DNA from: an uncultured Ruegeria sp.
Lineage (GTDB): Bacteria; Pseudomonadota; Alphaproteobacteria; Rhodobacterales; Rhodobacteraceae
Direction of reading: 5' to 3'
Assembly: GCF_947504215.1 (NCBI RefSeq)
Contig: NZ_CANNGO010000009.1
Location: forward strand, 1-64,000
Length of the DNA: 64,000 bases
A program made the translations under genes and the position numbers. The notes under the pieces were generated by a model, which was not told the DNA's origin, searched no databases, and saw nothing but the letters and a program-made list of their open reading frames with translations. Positions 61,616 to 64,000 of this stretch are shown piece after piece (within the stretch, counting starts at the first letter, position 1; each line of letters opens with the position of its first letter).

Positions 61616-62299
61616 GGAAACAGGTTCCCGGACGCCACGTTTTGCGACAACCATTTCCAGCAGTTGATCTTTGGTGCGTTGGATGTGCCGGGTCAGCAGA
61701 TCACATGCTTCTTCGACGCGTCCGGCTTGTGCCAGTGACAAAAGCTGACGATGATCCGCTTTGGCGGGCTCTCGTTGCTCCATCACACTGAGGTGCATCC
61801 GGACATAGCGGTCGGATTGAAGGTTGATCCGCTGCAGAATTTCGTTGGTCAAACTTCGGTCAGCGGCAGCATAAAGCGCCGAGTGGTATTCATAGTTCGA
61901 GGCGCCCCAGCGCCCGACATCGTCAGCGTCATAGGAGCGTTCCATTTCGTCCAAAAGATGCGCACAGCTGTCGAAATCGTGCGTCGTCATGTTTGGGATT
62001 GCGTATTTGAACAAATCCACTTCCAACAAAACGCGCAGGTCAAAAATCTCCCCGATCTCGGACAAAGATCTTTTGATCACCGATGCGCCGCGATTGTTGG
62101 TCAGTTGTACCAGACCCTCCGCATCCAGCCGTTTCAACGCTTCGCGAATGGGCATGCGGGATACATCGTACTCAACGGCCAGCGCTTCTTGCCTGATTGT
62201 TTCGCCTTCGATCAATTCACCGGCCAGAATCCGTTCGCGAAGATCGTTGGCAATGACATCGGGCAGGCTTTGTCTGGGAATTGCGCGTTTACTTAACAT
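61610..62299 (-). CDS. GntR-family regulator (FCD subfamily) of the peptide operon
   Basis: This 229-residue protein has the winged helix LPDVIANDLRERILAGELIE, then VEYDVSRMPIREALKRLDAE, and an FCD ligand domain (FDLRVLLEVDLFKYAIPNMT, ASNYEYHSALYAAADRSLTN, ADHRQLLSLAQAG with metal-type His residues). It converges on dppF. A 13-mer in its own promoter recurs over the -10 of the peptide operon 7 kb away, so it probably represses both. The effector may be a peptide-derived amino acid. Confidence 0.87.
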   Translation of the reverse strand: MLSKRAIPRQSLPDVIANDLRERILAGELIEGETIRQEALAVEYDVSRMPIREALKRLDAEGLVQLTNNRGASVIKRSLSEIGEIFDLRVLLEVDLFKYAIPNMTTHDFDSCAHLLDEMERSYDADDVGRWGASNYEYHSALYAAADRSLTNEILQRINLQSDRYVRMHLSVMEQREPAKADHRQLLSLAQAGRVEEACDLLTRHIQRTKDQLLEMVVAKRGVREPVSL

Positions 62300-62327
62300 T
62301 TTGACGTTCAGGGACCTGCTTTAATTT

Positions 62328-62340
62328 ATATCCAGAATAC
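62328..62340 (-). promoter_or_regulatory. GntR autoregulatory site
   Basis: On the minus strand GTATTCTGGATAT lies 29 bases upstream of the gntR start. It matches 11 of 13 bases of GTATTTTGGATAC at the dppA promoter, including the GTAT arm and the TGG centre. A wider near-palindrome AATTTATAT/AATACAAATT surrounds it (62323-62345). Confidence 0.55.
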
Positions 62341-62568
62341 AAATTTTAGCTTCGTTTTCCAAGACATTTGCCAACACGTCGACCGGCGGTTTGCAGGGTA
62401 GGTTCCGTTCCGGTCTACGGCGGCAGTGTCCCGTCTGGCCGTCGCGGACATGACTTTTTTGTTCTTGCCGGCGGGAAGAGACAGTCAATTCCGGAAATAC
62501 GCGTAGTGCTGAAGTGGTCATGCAGGTGACGACATAAAGACTGAATTGAGCAAAAAGGTTTTGAACAA

Positions 62569-63141
62569 ATGCTAAAGAGTCAAAACAACAGACAATTGAT
62601 TTTTAGGCGCAGAAAGCTGCGCACCAGCTTTGATACGACTTCAAGAAAGGCGTTGTTGTTGTTTCTGGCGATGCTTCTGGCGTTTGGTATTGCGTCCGCG
62701 CAAAGCGCTTCCGCTGCCGACATCGTACCGCAGACCGGCACGTGGCAAGGGCATTCTCAGGTCCGCGGGGTTTCCGGCTGTACTGCTGAAATTCGCGCTG
62801 AAATAGAAGCAGAGCCACAGGAGGAAGTCCTATATTCCCGGCCTGTTGCGCTGACGGCACCGTTCGACCTTCGACAATTCAACACCGTCTGGGAAACCGA
62901 TGTAAACTGGGCCAGGCGGGGGTTGAACTTTTGGACCGGAACCCTGGTCGAAACAGAACGCTCTCCGTTCGGAAGCGTGACCAGCACGACGGAAGTTGAA
63001 ACCTTCGTATTGAATGAAGTGAAAATCCTGCAGAAAGCCATCGTAACAGTGTCTTTTTCAAGCGCACTGGCCAAGCAGTTGGGCACCTCAACGCCCTGTG
63101 TTATTGATGCCGACATCACGCATCAACGGGTCGGACCGTAG
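62569..63141 (+). CDS. Exported protein of unknown function
   Basis: This 190-residue protein has a basic N-terminus (QLIFRRRKLRTSFDTTSRKA), a hydrophobic core LLLFLAMLLAFGIASA and a cleavage region ASA/AD near residue 49. The mature part is about 140 residues and beta-rich, with Cys in VSGCTAEIRAEI and TPCVIDADI that could form a disulfide, and TGTWQGHSQVRG at its start. I recognise no family. It is likely periplasmic. AAGG lies 10 bases before the ATG. The next gene, also exported, is 104 bases downstream on the same strand and may be co-transcribed. Confidence 0.68.
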   Translation: MLKSQNNRQLIFRRRKLRTSFDTTSRKALLLFLAMLLAFGIASAQSASAADIVPQTGTWQGHSQVRGVSGCTAEIRAEIEAEPQEEVLYSRPVALTAPFDLRQFNTVWETDVNWARRGLNFWTGTLVETERSPFGSVTSTTEVETFVLNEVKILQKAIVTVSFSSALAKQLGTSTPCVIDADITHQRVGP

Positions 63142-63245
63142 CGGATCGGAAGCCTGTTCGGGCCAGCGCCGAAATCAACCGTACAGCCTTTGTGAATGGA
63201 CGTCCTTGAGCATGCGCGCTAGCTTGCCTGTCCAAGAGGATTTGC

Positions 63246-64000
63246 ATGCGGCGTATTATTGTCTTTTTGTTCGTCACACTCGCTCTGGCCGGGGCAGGTC
63301 GCGCGGAAAAGCGCGACTATATTGAGCTTGCGCAGCGCGGATGGGGGTACGAGCTTCGGTCCACTATGGTAGGCCGCGATATGGCAATTCCGGTTCATAT
63401 CAATGGCCGGGATCTTGCTGGTGCCTCATTGTGCCTGGTGGGTGAACCGCCGCATCCGCAGACATTGGCCATTCTGAACGCATTTCGCGCGTTGCTGAAG
63501 CACAGCTTTGGATACCCCGCGCCTATGCGATATGCGGGTCAGACAGCACGAAACTGTGGAACAGGTAGAACTGTGGTTCTGCGTTTGTATTCCGGATATC
63601 CACCGAACCGAGAGTTGTCGTTGGATCTGGACTGGCTCAGCGAAATTCATCAGCTCGGCCTGCCCAGCGGACGCAGCTATGTGGTGACGTCACCCGCCAT
63701 GGCACAGACCTTTTTCGGTCGCCGGGGGCAGGGAACGCATATTGTGGTCAAACAACCTGCTCATGGTCGTCCCAACCTGTTGGAGACCGCGTTTCACAAG
63801 TCGATCCTTATCGAAGAATTGTTCCAGTCCTACACGTTTGGAATGGACATACTCCTTTACGACAAGGCCGCCGTATATCTGTCAAAATTGCAGGAAACAC
63901 CAGTAAACCTGCAAAGATTTGCGTGGAGTTCGCATGATTTCATGCGGGCCTTGTTGAATTCAAACCCAGAAGGTCTGTGCGCCTTTGACGTGTTCATGTT
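63246..64000 (+). CDS. Exported protein of unknown function, 3' end outside the window
   Basis: An uninterrupted frame of 251 codons runs off the window end. It starts MRRIIVFLFVTLALAGAGRA, a short signal peptide cleaved after GRA, with AGAGGA 6 bases upstream. The mature part contains YIELAQRGWGYELRSTMVGR, CLVGEPPHPQTLAILNAFRA, a strand TVVLRLYSGYPPNREL, and KSILIEELFQSYTFGMDILL. The last segment, with a Glu-Glu-Leu-x-Gln core, recalls exported DUF2927-type proteins of Rhodobacteraceae, but the match is by eye only. Two cysteines in the visible part may pair. Function is unknown. Confidence 0.7.
   Translation, partial: MRRIIVFLFVTLALAGAGRAEKRDYIELAQRGWGYELRSTMVGRDMAIPVHINGRDLAGASLCLVGEPPHPQTLAILNAFRALLKHSFGYPAPMRYAGQTARNCGTGRTVVLRLYSGYPPNRELSLDLDWLSEIHQLGLPSGRSYVVTSPAMAQTFFGRRGQGTHIVVKQPAHGRPNLLETAFHKSILIEELFQSYTFGMDILLYDKAAVYLSKLQETPVNLQRFAWSSHDFMRALLNSNPEGLCAFDVFM

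Noticed and set aside
1..64000. Mobile elements, CRISPR arrays, tRNA or rRNA genes
   Set aside because: No transposase or integrase, no regularly spaced repeats and no cloverleaf-like sequence were found by eye; a tRNA scan would settle the last point.

Overview
The window reads as chromosomal DNA of a marine alphaproteobacterium of the Roseobacter group (Rhodobacteraceae). The pointers are moderately GC-rich, tightly packed operons with ATGA and TGATG junctions, a serine-cycle cluster, many ABC and TTT uptake systems, GntR, IclR, MarR, LysR and TetR regulators beside their targets, and protein sequences typical of that group. This assignment is inferred from gene content, not from a marker gene. 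I see no rRNA, tRNA, CRISPR array, insertion sequence or phage gene.

Layout. (1) Bases 1-7.1 kb, minus strand: a serine-cycle operon sga-mtkA-mtkB-hprA-ppc-glyA, with a LuxR-type regulator (7.3-8.0 kb, plus) that has a degenerate receiver domain and is divergent across a repeat-bearing intergenic region. (2) 8-19.7 kb: two divergent operons around a GntR regulator. On the minus side are a UxaA-family dehydratase and a sugar ABC transporter. On the plus side are an aldose dehydrogenase, FucU mutarotase, lactonase, a FAH-family keto-deoxy-pentonate dehydratase, a broken aldehyde dehydrogenase, an SDR and a FAH-family hydrolase. Together they describe non-phosphorylating oxidation of L-fucose, plus a D-arabinose branch whose last enzyme is a pseudogene. 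(3) 19.8-27.8 kb: class III aminotransferase and IclR regulator, divergent from a tripartite tricarboxylate-type transporter, an aldehyde dehydrogenase and a Tm-1-like protein; the substrate is unknown. (4) 27.8-34 kb: homoprotocatechuate meta-cleavage operon hpaR / hpaF-E-D-G-H-I, with two mini-ORFs stitched in by overlapping start and stop codons. (5) 34-35.2 kb: a class III nucleotide cyclase. (6) 35.7-46.7 kb: betaine-type ABC transporter, two ureohydrolases, an MttB-family methyltransferase, a dimethylglycine-dehydrogenase-like flavoprotein and a LysR regulator. (7) 46.9-54.4 kb: PiT phosphate transporter, a double cold-shock-domain protein, and a TetR-controlled RND efflux pair. (8) 55-62.3 kb: peptide ABC transporter with an embedded Xaa-Pro peptidase and a GntR regulator. 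(9) 62.6-64 kb: two exported proteins of unknown function, the last cut by the window end.

How it fits together. The demethylating enzymes of region 6 would release one-carbon units onto tetrahydrofolate and yield sarcosine or glycine. GlyA, serine-glyoxylate aminotransferase, hydroxypyruvate reductase, PEP carboxylase and malate-CoA ligase in region 1 are the enzymes that assimilate such units. The rest of the window is a set of self-contained, locally regulated catabolic modules for algal sugars, aromatic acids and peptides. Several promoters carry inverted repeats that can be assigned to the neighbouring regulator. Two of these repeat motifs (LysR, GntR of the peptide operon) occur at two separate promoters each and so connect regulator and target by sequence alone.
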